A stretch of DNA of 64,000 nucleotides from Amycolatopsis sp. NBRC 101858 (lineage in GTDB: Bacteria > Actinomycetota > Actinomycetes > Mycobacteriales > Pseudonocardiaceae), in the NCBI RefSeq assembly GCF_030269325.1, contig NZ_BSTD01000010.1:62001-126000 (forward strand), in the 5' to 3' direction. The translations under genes were made by a program, and so were the position numbers. This document shows positions 24,879 to 32,924 of this stretch, in pieces; positions within the stretch are counted from its first letter, which is position 1; each line of letters opens with the position of its first letter. The notes beneath the pieces were generated by a model that saw only the letters and a program-made list of their open reading frames with translations, searched no databases and was not told where the DNA came from.

Positions 24879-25706
24879 ATGTCGAGTCCGCGCCCGAGTG
24901 CCGACGCGCGCGTCCTGGATCCGGTCGAGTACTACCACTCGGGTCCGACCGCTTTCTTCGCCTCGCAACGGGATCAGCGCTTCTCGTACTGCCTTTACGT
25001 GCCCGGGGCGCACCGCACGGCGATCGAGCCGCTCCCGCTGACCGTCGTGGTCCACGGGACGCAGCGGATGGCCGAGCGCTACCGCGACGCCTACCGCGGC
25101 TTCGCCGAAGAGAACGAGACGGTGGTGCTCGCCCCGCTCTTCCCGGCCGGCATCGGCGAACCGGGCGATCTGCACGGCTTCAAGCGGCTCAGCTTCCGCG
25201 GCGTCCGGTTCGACCGCGTCCTGCTCGACATCGTCGACGAAGTGGCGCAGCGGTACCGGGTCGACGCGACGCGGTTCGCGCTCCACGGCTTCAGCGGCGG
25301 CGGCCAGTTCGTCCACCGCTTCGCCTACCTGCACGCGCACCGGCTGTCCGCGCTCTCGATCGGGGCCCCGGGGCGCGTCACCCGGATCGACCCGCGGGTG
25401 CCGTGGTGGCCGGGCACGGCCGACCTGCGCGAGCGGTTCGGCACCGACCTCGACCTCGACGCGCTGCGGGCGGTGCCGGTGCAGATGATCGTCGGCGCCG
25501 AGGACACCGAGACGTGGGAGATCGCCGAGCCGGACGTCGACGCGGGCGGCGACACGCGGGTCGCCCGGCTGACCTCGCTGCGGGACAACTTCGAAGCGCA
25601 CGGCATCGGCGTGCGCTTCGACGTGGTGCCCGACCTCGCGCACCGGGGGCTCCAGCTGCAGCCGGTCGTCCAGGAGTTCTTCGCCGGCGTGCTCGCCGGC
25701 CGGTGA
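24879..25706 (+). CDS. alpha/beta hydrolase 1
   Basis: This 275-residue hydrolase has the nucleophile elbow GFSGGG with Ser near residue 139, an oxyanion-type strand TVVVHGTQR and a final His in DLAHRG. It should cleave an ester or amide. It is a clear paralogue of the gene at 28025 (FFASQ(R/H)DQR, the PLFPAG and APGR(V/I)T segments, LRDNF), so the two may handle related substrates. The ATG at 24879 has GAGGAG five bases upstream; the longer frame from 24822 is rejected. It is divergent from the importer operon. Confidence 0.82.
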   Translation: MSSPRPSADARVLDPVEYYHSGPTAFFASQRDQRFSYCLYVPGAHRTAIEPLPLTVVVHGTQRMAERYRDAYRGFAEENETVVLAPLFPAGIGEPGDLHGFKRLSFRGVRFDRVLLDIVDEVAQRYRVDATRFALHGFSGGGQFVHRFAYLHAHRLSALSIGAPGRVTRIDPRVPWWPGTADLRERFGTDLDLDALRAVPVQMIVGAEDTETWEIAEPDVDAGGDTRVARLTSLRDNFEAHGIGVRFDVVPDLAHRGLQLQPVVQEFFAGVLAGR

Positions 25707-25740
25707 CCACTAGGATGCGGCCATGCCGAGGGGAGAGCAG

Positions 25741-26637
25741 ATGACCGACGGGGAAGACCTGTCGCTGAGCGCCCGGATCAACCGCTCCCTGGCCGGGATG
25801 TCCCGGGCGGAGCGGATCGTGGCCGAGTACCTGCGCGACCACGGCCGGCACGCGATCTTCGCGACCGCCGAGCAGATCGGCACCGTGACCAAGACCAGCG
25901 ACGCGACCGTCGTCCGCACCGCGAAGTCCCTCGGCTTCAGCGGGCTGCTCGACCTGCGGCGTTCGCTGGCCGCCGAGGTCGTCGTCGAGACCAGTCCGGT
26001 GCTGCAGTTCCACGACGAGCGGGAAAGCGGGGGTTCGGCGGTCGCCCGGGTGTTCACCGAGGCCGCCGAACGGCTCGCGGCGACCTGGCGGCTGGTCGAG
26101 GAAGACGACTTCGCCGCCGCGGTCGCCCTGCTCGACGAGGCCCGCGAGGTGCTCGCCTTCGGGCTCGGCGGGTCCGGGCTGCTCGCCCGCTACCTCGCCC
26201 TGCGGCTGACCCGGATGGGCCGGCGCGCCCGGGCGAGCTGGGCCACCGGGTTCCAGCTGGCCGACGACCTGCTGGGCCTGCGCGCCGACGACGTCGTCGT
26301 GCTCTACACCCCGGCCCGGCTGCTGGCCGAGATCGAGGTCGTGCTCGACCACGCGCACGCCGTCGGCGCCCGGGTACTGCTGGTCTCCAGCTCGCTGGGG
26401 GCCCAGTTCGCCGACCGCGTGGACGTCACGCTCGCCGCGCCGCAGTCGACGAGCAACTTCACCGGGGAGATGCTCAGCGCCGAGGTGCTGACCGATGCCT
26501 TGCTGCTGCAGCTGGGTTCCGGTGACGAGACCCGCGCGACCCGGGCCTCGGAGCTGCTCACTTCGCTGCGCTCGGAACTGGTGCAGGGCGACGAGCGCTC
26601 GGCCGTCCCGAAGCGGCGGCGCAAGAAGCAGGCCTGA
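25741..26637 (+). CDS. RpiR-family regulator 2 (HTH plus SIS domain)
   Basis: This 298-residue regulator has the RpiR helix-turn-helix (MSRAERIVAEYLRDHG, TSDATVVRTAKSLGF) and a SIS domain around FGLGGSGLLARYLALRLTRMG. The ATG at 25741 is preferred over 25723 because GAGGGGAGAG sits just before it. The C-terminus is very basic (KRRRKKQ). It is 34 bp downstream of hydrolase 1, so it is probably in the same transcript and may repress the divergent promoter at 24761-24850. Confidence 0.85.
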   Translation: MTDGEDLSLSARINRSLAGMSRAERIVAEYLRDHGRHAIFATAEQIGTVTKTSDATVVRTAKSLGFSGLLDLRRSLAAEVVVETSPVLQFHDERESGGSAVARVFTEAAERLAATWRLVEEDDFAAAVALLDEAREVLAFGLGGSGLLARYLALRLTRMGRRARASWATGFQLADDLLGLRADDVVVLYTPARLLAEIEVVLDHAHAVGARVLLVSSSLGAQFADRVDVTLAAPQSTSNFTGEMLSAEVLTDALLLQLGSGDETRATRASELLTSLRSELVQGDERSAVPKRRRKKQA

Positions 26638-26729
26638 CACCGGTTTTCGTTGTACCGCGGGATGATCGCCGCGTGGTGATCTCGTGGCGTCCACTGTGGA
26701 CTGCCGTCGTTCTGTAGTGGAAACTTCAT

Positions 26730-26757
26730 ACTTCACATTTCAGAAGTGTCAGCTACA
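26730..26757. promoter_or_regulatory. inverted repeat and GCTACA box before the CopD-like gene
   Basis: ACTTC-N8-GAAGT (26730-26747) is followed by CAGCTACA (26750-26757) in a locally AT-rich stretch, 35-60 bp before the next start codon. The GCTAC box matches those at 24761-24850, which hints at joint control. Confidence 0.4.
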
Positions 26758-26792
26758 CTCGGGTCATCCCAGTTCCCGCCGAGGAGACCGCC

Positions 26793-27995
26793 GTGATGTC
26801 GTTCCTGCTCGCGCAAGTCCCGGCCGCCGTCGCCAACCCCACGCCCGCGTTGTGGCGGATCGTCACGAAGATGGCCTACTTCGCCGGCCTCATCGGGACG
26901 ATCGGCGCCACGATGCTGCACCTGCTCGTGTTGCGTCCCGTCCTCAAGCGACAGTCCGTCGACGAAGCCGACCGCGCGGTGCTCCACCGCCGGACGAGCC
27001 TGCTGCTCGCCGTCGCGGGCACCTGGTTCCTCGTCGCGCTGTACTTCCAGATCGCGGGCAAGGCCGCTCGCGTCAAGGGCGTCGAAATCCCCTACGGCCG
27101 CGCGTTGCAGCCGGGGAGCATCTGGACCTACGTCACCGTGCCCGCCAAGAAGGGGGAGTGGCTCTCGACCGGCGCGCAGACGCTCACCCAGTACCTGCTC
27201 TGGGCGGCGTCGGCGATCGTGCTGGTGCTCCTGTGGTCGCCGCGGGTGCGCGCGCACCTGACCGCGGTCGCGCTGACCTCGCTCGCCCTCAACTTCGTCG
27301 CCTACCAGGTCACCCTGCTGCCGACCGACTTCGCGAAGGAGACGGCCGACACCTTCGTCGACGGCCTGCTGGACCACACGCACGTCTCCGCCGTGTCCAC
27401 GTGGGTCGGCGGGATCGCGGCCCTCGTCGTGCTCGCGACGGCCCGCCGCCGGCTCACCCCGCGCGCCGGGGCCACGTGGGCGCAGATCTGGACGCGGTTC
27501 AGCACCGTCGCCCTGTGCGCCGTCGGCTGCCTGCTGATCAGCGGCCTCTACCTGGCCTGGAGCCTCGTCGGCAGCCCCGGCGAGCTGTTCACCACCAGCT
27601 TCGGCCGCTTCCTGCTGGTCAAGGTCTGCCTGGTGGCGACCATGATCGCCGTCGGCGGGCTGAACGAGTTCGTGCTCATGCCCCGGATCGCCCGGGCCCG
27701 CGCGGCGGGGGACGAGGGTTCGGTGTTCCGGCTCGCCCTGCGCGTGTTCCCCGGCCTGGTCACCGTCGAGGTGGTCCTCGCGGTCGGCGTGCTCTTCGTG
27801 CTGTCGTTCCTGACCGGCTCGGCCCGCGCCGAGGCCGGCGAACCCGACCCGACGCTCAGCGGCGGCATCGTCGGCATCGGCGTCCTGCTGGCCGTGCTGC
27901 TCGCGATCTCCTTCGTCACCACGGCGAAGGTGAGCGAACGGCTCTCCCGGACGGCCGACCCCGCTCCCGCTCGCGAAGCGGTCCCCGAGTACTGA
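26793..27995 (+). CDS. CopD-domain multispanning membrane protein
   Basis: This protein of about 400 residues has eight to nine membrane segments and the CopD-type core (THVSAVSTWVGGIAALVVLA, with the conserved His and Trp, then the FSTVALCAVGCLLISGLYLA segment). CopD family members are linked to copper uptake, but many actinobacterial ones are uncharacterised. Its position inside an amino-acid-type catabolic locus is unusual. GTG 26793 and ATG 26796 are both spaced acceptably from GAGGAG at 26781. It begins a run of six same-strand genes. Confidence 0.7.
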   Translation: MMSFLLAQVPAAVANPTPALWRIVTKMAYFAGLIGTIGATMLHLLVLRPVLKRQSVDEADRAVLHRRTSLLLAVAGTWFLVALYFQIAGKAARVKGVEIPYGRALQPGSIWTYVTVPAKKGEWLSTGAQTLTQYLLWAASAIVLVLLWSPRVRAHLTAVALTSLALNFVAYQVTLLPTDFAKETADTFVDGLLDHTHVSAVSTWVGGIAALVVLATARRRLTPRAGATWAQIWTRFSTVALCAVGCLLISGLYLAWSLVGSPGELFTTSFGRFLLVKVCLVATMIAVGGLNEFVLMPRIARARAAGDEGSVFRLALRVFPGLVTVEVVLAVGVLFVLSFLTGSARAEAGEPDPTLSGGIVGIGVLLAVLLAISFVTTAKVSERLSRTADPAPAREAVPEY

Positions 27996-28024
27996 CCCCC
28001 ACCGTCCCAGGAGGACACCTCTCC

Positions 28025-28858
28025 ATGATCGACCTCGCCTCCGAGCGCGCCCACTTCGTCGGCGGCACGCCCTTCTTCGCCTCGCAGCACGACCAGCGCC
28101 TGTTCTACGCGCTGTACGTGCCCAAGGACCACACGCCGGACGCCGAACCGCTGCCGCTCGTGGTCATCCAGCACGGCACCGGGCGGTCGGCCGAGCTCTA
28201 CCGCGACCGCTGGAAGGCGTTCGCGATCGAGCACCGGTGCGTGATCCTCACGCCGCTGTTCCCGGCGGGCCTGGTCGAAAAGGGCGAGCTGCACAGCTTC
28301 AAGTTCCTGGAGTACCAGGGGATCCGCTTCGACGAAGAGCTGCTGCACATCGTCGACGAAGCCGCCGCCACCTTCAACGCGCGCGGCGACCGGTTCTACC
28401 TCCACGGCTTCTCCGGCGGCGGCCAGTTCGCCCACCGCTTCTACTACGCGCACCCGGACCGGCTCGCCGGCGTGTCGATCGGCGCGCCCGGCCGGATCAC
28501 CCAGCTCGACGACAGCCTGCCGTGGTGGCTCGGCACCGGCGGTTTCGAGGAGCGCTTCGGCATCCGCATCGACCTCGACGCGCTGCGCCGGGTACCGGTG
28601 CAGATGGTCGTCGGCGCCGAGGACGTCGAAACCTGGGAGATCATGAACCCCGGCGGCCCGAACTGGATGGACGGCGTGGAGGCGACCGGCGAGACCCGGG
28701 TCGCCCGGCTGGAGACCTTGCGCGACAACTTCGTCTCGCAGGGGATCGACGTCCGGTTCGACGTCGTTCCCGGCGTCGCGCACCGCGGCACCGGGGTGGC
28801 GCCGGTGGTGCAGGACTTCCTCGGCGGCCTGCTGGCCGGAGCCCGGAGCGTGCGGTGA
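28025..28858 (+). CDS. alpha/beta hydrolase 2
   Basis: This 277-residue paralogue of the hydrolase at 24879 has the nucleophile elbow GFSGGG (Ser130), LVVIQHGTGR at the oxyanion strand and the His in GVAHRG. AGGAGG at 28009 supports the ATG. Keeping two copies, one beside the importer and one in the enzyme operon, suggests that hydrolysis of an ester or amide precursor is an early step. Its stop overlaps the next start (GTGA). Confidence 0.83.
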   Translation: MIDLASERAHFVGGTPFFASQHDQRLFYALYVPKDHTPDAEPLPLVVIQHGTGRSAELYRDRWKAFAIEHRCVILTPLFPAGLVEKGELHSFKFLEYQGIRFDEELLHIVDEAAATFNARGDRFYLHGFSGGGQFAHRFYYAHPDRLAGVSIGAPGRITQLDDSLPWWLGTGGFEERFGIRIDLDALRRVPVQMVVGAEDVETWEIMNPGGPNWMDGVEATGETRVARLETLRDNFVSQGIDVRFDVVPGVAHRGTGVAPVVQDFLGGLLAGARSVR

Positions 28859-30258
28859 AGCCGATCGAGTCCCTTTTGGACACTCTCGCCGCGCGCGGCA
28901 TGCGCGTGCACTCCCTGCTCGTGCACCGGCACGGCGAGCTGGTGCACGACCTGTGGCAGTGGCCGCACGAGCCGTCGCTGCGCCACAAGCTGCACTCGGC
29001 CACCAAGAGCTTCACCGCCACCGCCGTCGGGTTCGCCGAGGCCGAAGGACTGCTGGAGCTGGAAGACCCGGTCGCGGGCTTCTTCCCCGGCAGCGATCTC
29101 GACGCCAGGATGCGCGTCCGCGACCTGCTGACCATGCGGACCGGGCACGCGCGCGGGCTCTCCGGTGCGACGACCCGGCTGCGCAAGACCGGCTGGGCCG
29201 GTGAGTTCCTCGAGGAACCGGTCGTCGACCGGCCCGGCCGCGGGTTCCGCTACAGCAGCACGACGAGCCACGTCCTGTCCGCGATCGTGCAGGAGGTCGC
29301 GGGCGAACCGGTCGACGAGTACCTGCGGCCGCGGCTGTTCGAACCCCTGGGGGCCACGGACTACACGTGGGAACGCGACCCGGCCGGCGTTTCCAGCGGC
29401 GGCAACGGGTTGTCGCTGCGCCCGCGCGACCTGCTGTCGTTCGGCGTCCTGTACCTGCAGGACGGCGTGTGGGAGGGGCGTCGCGTGCTGCCCGCCGGGT
29501 GGGTGCGCAAGGCGTCGGGCCTGCACGTCCGGAAGGCGGTGAGCGGCGAGTGGAACGGCACCGAGCTGGTCCCGCCCGGCCCGGACGCCGTCGCCGACTC
29601 CGGGTACGGCTACCAGTTCTGGGTCGGCGAGAACGGCGTCTACTCCGCGTCCGGGCTCTTCGGGCAGGAGTGCATGGTGTTCCCGGACCACGGCGGCGTC
29701 GTCGTGGTCACCGGCGCGATGCCGGACCCGACCTACCACGACCTGCCGAGCATGCTGCGCTCGGCGTTCCGGGAAGCGTTCTCGTCGGACGAGGTCGAAT
29801 CGCTCGCGCAGTGGGTGACGCGCGCTCGTGAACCCGAGCCGCTCGAATCCGTTGTGGACAGTCCGCTTTCCCTTCGTGCCTTCGACTTCGAGGCCGATGA
29901 GCAGGGTGTTCGTTCGCTGTCCGTCGAGGTCGACGCCGGTGTCGTGCGGCTCGGGATCGAAGACGACCGGGGGACGCACAAGATCGAGCACGGCCTGGGG
30001 GAGTGGATGCGGCAGCGCACGGGCGTGAGCGTCTGGCGGCTGCACCACTCCTACCAGGAGGACGCGGCGCCGATCCTGGCCGGCGCGCGGTGGGCCGGGC
30101 CGGGCGTGCTCGACCTGACCTGGCACTTCCTCGAAGGCCCGTTCATCGACCGGCTGACGCTGCGGTTCGAAGGCGACGACGTCGTCCTCGAGCACCGCGT
30201 CAACTGCAACTCGGGCCCGACGGAGCTGCCGCCCGCGAGGGGGACCGCCCGTGCTTGA
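28855..30258 (+). CDS. beta-lactamase-family (class C-like) serine hydrolase
   Basis: This 467-residue cytoplasmic protein has an N-terminal serine-hydrolase domain with S48-A-T-K51 and Y-S-S near residue 133. Its C-terminal domain of about 140 residues, from about 325, is of the kind seen on esterases and D-aminopeptidases of this clan. No signal peptide is seen, so resistance to beta-lactams is unlikely. In context it would release an amino acid from an ester, amide or D-residue conjugate. It is GTGA-coupled to hydrolase 2 and overlaps the next gene by 8 bases. Confidence 0.82.
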   Translation: MKPIESLLDTLAARGMRVHSLLVHRHGELVHDLWQWPHEPSLRHKLHSATKSFTATAVGFAEAEGLLELEDPVAGFFPGSDLDARMRVRDLLTMRTGHARGLSGATTRLRKTGWAGEFLEEPVVDRPGRGFRYSSTTSHVLSAIVQEVAGEPVDEYLRPRLFEPLGATDYTWERDPAGVSSGGNGLSLRPRDLLSFGVLYLQDGVWEGRRVLPAGWVRKASGLHVRKAVSGEWNGTELVPPGPDAVADSGYGYQFWVGENGVYSASGLFGQECMVFPDHGGVVVVTGAMPDPTYHDLPSMLRSAFREAFSSDEVESLAQWVTRAREPEPLESVVDSPLSLRAFDFEADEQGVRSLSVEVDAGVVRLGIEDDRGTHKIEHGLGEWMRQRTGVSVWRLHHSYQEDAAPILAGARWAGPGVLDLTWHFLEGPFIDRLTLRFEGDDVVLEHRVNCNSGPTELPPARGTARA

Positions 30259-31177
30259 CGCCGCCGTGCTCGACCAGGCGTGGGACGTCGTGTCCCGGCA
30301 CCTGCCGCCGACGCCGTTGATCCCGTACCCGCAGGCCGGGCTCGACGTGCCGGTGTACCTGAAGTACGAGGGCGCCCAGCCGATCGGCGCCTTCAAGATC
30401 CGGGGCGCGCTGGCGGCACTCACGGCGTACGCGGGCAAGCCGGTCGTCACGGCGTCGGCGGGCAACCACGCGCTCGGGATCGCCCACGGTTCCCGGCTGT
30501 TGTCGTGCGAGGCGACCGTGGTGGTGCCGAAGACGGCCGCCGCCGTGAAGGTCGAGGCGCTGCGGCGGTACCCGATCGACCTCGTCCTCGCGGGCGACGA
30601 CTTCGACGGCGCCGAGCGGCACGCGCTCGGGCTGCCCGGGCAGTACGTCTCGGCTTACGACGACCCGCACGTCATCGCGGGGCAGAGCACGCTCCTCACC
30701 GAGGTGGCTCGCGTGCTGGACGACGACTTCACGGTCGTCGTCCCGGCCGGGGCCGGTGGCCTGCTCTCCGGCGTGGCGCTGGGCGCTCGCCGCGCGGCGC
30801 AGGACGTCCGCGTCATCGGGGTGGAAGCCGAGGCGTGCCGCGCGTTGTCGACCGCCGTCGCGGCGGGGCGGGTGGTGCCGGTGGCGATGGGGGAGACCAT
30901 CGCGGACGGGCTGGCCGGCAACCTGGAACCGGAGTCCGTGACGCCCGGCATCGTGCGGGACTGCGGCGTGACCATGGTCGCCGTGGCCGAGGCGGCGATC
31001 CGCCGGTCGGTCCGCGAGCTGGTGACGACCGCCGGGCTCGTCGCCGAGGGCGCTTCGGCGACGTCGCTGGCGGCGTTGCGCGCCGGGCTGGTACCGCTCG
31101 ACCGGCCTCTTGTGCTGGTCGTTTCCGGCCGCAACATCGACCTGGGCCTGCTGACCACGATCCTGGGAGAGCGATGA
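30251..31177 (+). CDS. threonine-dehydratase-like PLP enzyme 2
   Basis: This 308-residue fold-type-II PLP enzyme has lysine K49 (GAFKIRGAL), a SAGNHALGIA loop and a cofactor phosphate loop GAGGLLSG. Like the copy at 19683 it lacks a regulatory domain, but the two are diverged and probably act on different substrates. It would eliminate ammonia from a hydroxy- or otherwise substituted amino acid. The GTG start at 30251 lies inside the end of the preceding gene, and its stop is ATGA-coupled to the proline-racemase-like gene. Confidence 0.82.
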   Translation: MLDAAVLDQAWDVVSRHLPPTPLIPYPQAGLDVPVYLKYEGAQPIGAFKIRGALAALTAYAGKPVVTASAGNHALGIAHGSRLLSCEATVVVPKTAAAVKVEALRRYPIDLVLAGDDFDGAERHALGLPGQYVSAYDDPHVIAGQSTLLTEVARVLDDDFTVVVPAGAGGLLSGVALGARRAAQDVRVIGVEAEACRALSTAVAAGRVVPVAMGETIADGLAGNLEPESVTPGIVRDCGVTMVAVAEAAIRRSVRELVTTAGLVAEGASATSLAALRAGLVPLDRPLVLVVSGRNIDLGLLTTILGER

Positions 31178-32148
31178 TCACGACGACCGACTACCACACC
31201 GCCGGCGAGCCGTTCCGGATCGTCACGGCGGGCACACCGGACATCCCGGGGGCGACCGTGCTCGACCGCCGGGCCGCCGCGCAGGCGTCCCCGGAGATCG
31301 ACGCCGTCCGGCAGCTGCTGGTGCAGGAGCCGCGCGGGCACGCCGACATGTACGGCTGCTTCCTCGTCCCGCCCGACGACGACGGCGCCGAGTTCGGCGT
31401 CCTGTTCTGGCACAAGGACGGCTACTCGACGGCGTGCGGGCACGGCACGATCGCGCTGGGCGCGTGGGCGGTGCGCACCGGCCGGGTCGCCGCGGTGCCC
31501 GACGGCGTCACCGAGGTGGTCATGGACGTCCCGTCCGGGCGGGTCACGGCGGCGGTGACGTGCGTTGCCGGCGTCGTGCGGCAGGTGGCTTTCCGGAACG
31601 TGGACGCGTACGTGATCGGCCGGGACGTTCCGGCGGGCCCGGCGCGCGTCGACGTCAGCTACGGCGGGGCGATCTACGCGTCGGTGCCGGCTTCTTCGGT
31701 GGGGCTGACGGTCTCGCCGTCGCACTACCCGGAGCTGATCGCGGCCGGGCGCGAGATCAAGGGCGCGCTGAACGCGACGTCGTGGGCGTCGCACGCGGAC
31801 AGCCGCTTGAGCGGCATCTACGGCACGATCTTCTACGACGACCTCGGCGACACGCCTTCGGGACCGCACCAGCGGAGCGTCACGATCTTCGCCGACGGCC
31901 AGGTCGACCGGTCGCCGTGCGGGTCGGGGACTTCCGCTCGGCTCGCGTTGCTGGCCGCGGACGGGCGACTGCCTCTTGGTGCGGTGCTGACGCACGATTC
32001 GATCATCGGGACCCGGTTCACCGGCCGGGTCCTGTCCGGCGGCTCGTCTGTCGCCACCGAAGTTTCGGGAAACGCCTACCTGACCGGCGAGTGCACGTTC
32101 AGCCTCGATCCGGACGACGAAGTGGGAAGGGGGTTCGTGCTGCGATGA
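31174..32148 (+). CDS. proline racemase / hydroxyproline 2-epimerase family
   Basis: This 324-residue enzyme inverts the alpha-carbon of proline-like amino acids. Both catalytic cysteines are present: C88 in STACGHG and C249 in DRSPCGSGTS. The second Cys argues against the trans-3-hydroxyproline dehydratase subgroup, which has Thr there. It begins with the family motif DYHTAGEPFRIV. Start and stop are ATGA-coupled to both neighbours. With a pyrroline-carboxylate reductase next door, it points to a cyclic imino acid or a proline analogue as intermediate. Confidence 0.88.
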   Translation: MITTTDYHTAGEPFRIVTAGTPDIPGATVLDRRAAAQASPEIDAVRQLLVQEPRGHADMYGCFLVPPDDDGAEFGVLFWHKDGYSTACGHGTIALGAWAVRTGRVAAVPDGVTEVVMDVPSGRVTAAVTCVAGVVRQVAFRNVDAYVIGRDVPAGPARVDVSYGGAIYASVPASSVGLTVSPSHYPELIAAGREIKGALNATSWASHADSRLSGIYGTIFYDDLGDTPSGPHQRSVTIFADGQVDRSPCGSGTSARLALLAADGRLPLGAVLTHDSIIGTRFTGRVLSGGSSVATEVSGNAYLTGECTFSLDPDDEVGRGFVLR

Positions 32149-32918
32149 GCACGACCATCGTGGGCGGCGGGAACATGGGCGAGGCCCTGCTGGCGGGGCT
32201 CGGTCCGGACGTCACCGTCGTGGAGCAGAATCCTTCGCGGGCTTCGTACTTGAAGTCGCGGTACGACGTTTCGGTGGCTTCGCTGGAATCGGCGGTTGCT
32301 TCGGCCTCGACTGTTTTCGTCGTCGTGAAGCCGTACCACTTCGCGGCGCTGCTGGATTCTCTGGCTTCGCTTGTGGCGCCGGGCCAACTGATCGTATCGG
32401 CGGTCGGCGGGACGCCCATCGCGCGCATGGAGGCGAGCCTGCCCGAGGTGGCGGTGGTGCGGACGATGCCGAACCTCCCGGTCTCGGTGGGCCTGGGCAC
32501 GATCGCGATCTCCGGGGGCGCGCACGCGGTGGCGGCGGACCTCGACCGCGTCCGCACGATGCTGGCGCCACTCGGGCGCGTGATCGAGGTGGCGGAGAGT
32601 CAGCTGGACGCGGTGACGGCGCTGTCGGGCGGCGGACCGGCGTACTTCGCGCTGATGGCGGAGGCGATGATCGACGCTGGGGTGCTCGCGGGCTTGCCGC
32701 GGCCGCTGGCGGAGGAGCTGGTCCTGACGACGGCGGAGGGAACGGGCCGGATGCTGGGCGCCCCGGACGCGGACCCGGCGGGGTTGCGGGCAGCGGTGTG
32801 CAGCCCGGGAGGCACGACGATCGCGGCAATGCGGGAGCTGGAGGGCCGCGCCCTGCGCGCGGCGGTGATGGCCGCGGTGGTGGCGGCGCGGGACCGGTCG
32901 GTCGAAATGGGGCGGTGA
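32145..32918 (+). CDS. pyrroline-5-carboxylate reductase family (ProC-like)
   Basis: This 257-residue NAD(P)H-dependent imine reductase has a dinucleotide loop GGGNMGEALLAG, the RTMPNLPVSVG segment, the dimer-domain signature ALSGGGPAYFALMAEAMIDAG and a C-terminal SPGGTTIAAMRELE. A housekeeping ProC is expected elsewhere, so this copy probably reduces a cyclic imine made in this pathway, such as pyrroline-2- or substituted pyrroline-carboxylate. It is ATGA-coupled to the racemase-like gene and ends 6 bp from the convergent RpiR 3. Confidence 0.88.
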   Translation: MSTTIVGGGNMGEALLAGLGPDVTVVEQNPSRASYLKSRYDVSVASLESAVASASTVFVVVKPYHFAALLDSLASLVAPGQLIVSAVGGTPIARMEASLPEVAVVRTMPNLPVSVGLGTIAISGGAHAVAADLDRVRTMLAPLGRVIEVAESQLDAVTALSGGGPAYFALMAEAMIDAGVLAGLPRPLAEELVLTTAEGTGRMLGAPDADPAGLRAAVCSPGGTTIAAMRELEGRALRAAVMAAVVAARDRSVEMGR

Positions 32919-32924
32919 GCCGCT

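Noticed and set aside
28855..30258. Beta-lactam resistance gene
   Set aside because: There is no signal peptide, the motifs are of the esterase/aminopeptidase-type clan, and it is coupled to catabolic genes.
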